Of a stretch of 64,000 nt of DNA, positions 63,102 to 64,000 are shown piece after piece. The first letter of the stretch is position 1; each line of letters begins with the position of its first letter. Under the pieces are notes generated by a model. The model saw nothing but the letters and a program-made list of their open reading frames with translations, was not told the DNA's origin and did not search any database. The DNA comes from Parahaliea mediterranea (GTDB taxonomy: Bacteria; Pseudomonadota; Gammaproteobacteria; Pseudomonadales; Halieaceae): assembly GCF_017255185.1 (NCBI RefSeq), contig NZ_JAFKCZ010000007.1:62001-126000 (forward strand), in the 5' to 3' direction. A program made the position numbers and the translations under genes.

Positions 63102-64000
63102 TTACGAGTGCGCGTGCGAAGCGTCGACCTTCGGCGGCGTCTCGAAGGTGTGGTAGGGCGCCGGCGTGGGCACGGTCCACTCCAGACCTTCCGCGCCGTC
63201 CCAGACCTTGTCGTCGGACACCGGCTTGCCGGACACGATGGTGGCGATCACGTTGTACAGGAACAGGATCTGCGACGAGCCGTAAATGAAGGCGCCGATA
63301 CTGGACATCATGTTGAAGTCCGCGAACTGCAGGGCGTAGTCCGGAATCCGTCGCGGCATGCCCGCCAGGCCCACAAAGTGCTGCGGGAAGAAGGTCAGGT
63401 TGAAGCCGATGAAGGAGATCCAGAAATGGGTCTTACCCATGGTCTCGCTGTACATCTTGCCGCACCACTTGGGCAGCCAGTAGTACACCGCCGCGGTCAT
63501 GGAGAACACCGCGCCGGCCACCATCACGTAGTGGAAGTGGGCGACCACGAAGTAGCTGTCGTGGTACTGGAAGTCCGCCGGGGCGATGGACAGCATCAGG
63601 CCGGTGAAGCCGCCGATGGTGAACAGCACCAAAAAGCCCAGGCAGAACAGCATCGGCGTCTCGAAGGTGAGGGCGCCGCGCCACATGGTGGAAATCCAGT
63701 TGAACACTTTCACCCCGGTGGGCACCGCGATCAACATGGTGGCGTACATGAAGAACAGCTCACCGGCAACCGGCATGCCCACGGTGTACATGTGGTGGGC
63801 CCACACGATGAACGACAGGAAGGCGATGGACGCGGTGGCGTAGACCATGGAGTCGTAGCCGAACAGCGGCTTGCGCGCGAAGGCCGGGATGATCTGGGAC
63901 ACCACGCCAAAGGCCGGCAGGATGATGATGTATACCTCGGGGTGGCCGAAGAACCAGAACACGTGCTGGAACAGCACCGGGTCGCCACCGCCGGCGGCGG
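63102..64000 (-). CDS. ctaD: Cytochrome c oxidase subunit I (partial, N-terminus outside window)
   Basis: The C-terminal 299 residues of the aa3-type catalytic subunit, running off the right edge. The CuB His and cross-linked Tyr are in [14 protein letters not shown], the CuB His pair in WAHHMYTVG, and the heme a3 and heme a ligands in [11 protein letters not shown]. The PRRIPDY segment near the C-terminus is typical. It precedes ctaG, the normal ctaD-ctaG-ctaE order. Confidence 0.96.
   Translation of the reverse strand, partial: AAGGGDPVLFQHVFWFFGHPEVYIIILPAFGVVSQIIPAFARKPLFGYDSMVYATASIAFLSFIVWAHHMYTVGMPVAGELFFMYATMLIAVPTGVKVFNWISTMWRGALTFETPMLFCLGFLVLFTIGGFTGLMLSIAPADFQYHDSYFVVAHFHYVMVAGAVFSMTAAVYYWLPKWCGKMYSETMGKTHFWISFIGFNLTFFPQHFVGLAGMPRRIPDYALQFADFNMMSSIGAFIYGSSQILFLYNVIATIVSGKPVSDDKVWDGAEGLEWTVPTPAPYHTFETPPKVDASHAHS

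Overview
The window reads as a high-GC chromosomal segment of a free-living, aerobic, probably marine gammaproteobacterium. Gene order closely follows Pseudomonas-like blocks: HAD/rppH/ptsP/lgt/thyA/folA; ubiI/ubiH/pepP/UPF0149/TIGR02449/zapA/6S RNA/fau; rpiA/ilvA; dsbA/cytochrome c4/c5/engB/polA; and an aa3 oxidase assembly cluster. The DUF3450-ExbB-ExbB-ExbD-TonB-TPR energiser, a TonB-dependent receptor paired with an MFS permease, and the KshA-like Rieske operon suggest the Halieaceae (OM60/NOR5) or a neighbour in the Cellvibrionales. That placement is inference; the window contains no rRNA.

Layout. 1-4064 (minus): a TonB2-type energy-transduction operon. 4316-6473 (minus): folA, thyA and lgt, coupled by ATGA overlaps. 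6623-11136: an NRDE protein, the nitrogen PTS enzyme I ptsP, rppH and a HAD phosphatase. 11175-11400 holds a large inverted-repeat element of unknown nature. 11398-19024: rlmI, an isolated gcvH, two ubiquinone hydroxylases, pepP and a UPF0149 protein, then divergently the ZapB-like/ZapA pair, 6S RNA and fau. 19041-25001: branched-chain amino acid genes ilvA and ilvD, with rpiA and an esterase lipoprotein. 25050-29128: an accessory island of four exported proteins of unknown function, one with a sorting-tag-like C-terminus, beside a LuxR-type regulator. 29163-33633: a lipoprotein, a VOC protein, a second threonine/serine dehydratase, a membrane protein and an alanine/sodium symporter.

33761-43860 is the most distinctive part. 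A tight five-gene operon encodes an amidohydrolase, a KshA-like Rieske oxygenase, an acetoacetate-decarboxylase-like protein, an SDR dehydrogenase and a VOC protein. It is flanked by another SDR, a LysR regulator, a TonB-dependent receptor and an MFS transporter. Together these look like an uptake-plus-catabolism locus for a cyclic, perhaps steroid- or terpenoid-like, compound that cannot be named from sequence.

43861-51616: a hexanucleotide tandem repeat, a pentapeptide-repeat protein, a perfect 40-bp palindrome, leuA, an Lrp/AsnC regulator, an SDR, a Bcr/CflA efflux pump, a cysteine synthase homologue and an FMN reductase. 51688-57299: dsbA, cytochromes c4 and c5, engB, a candidate sRNA region and polA. 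57642-57680 carries a palindromic operator whose core also occurs upstream of the TonB operon. 58081-64000 is the cytochrome c oxidase cluster (Sco, CyoE, an unknown protein, SURF1, DUF2909, CoxC, CtaG, CtaD). The heme A synthase gene usually found in this cluster is absent.
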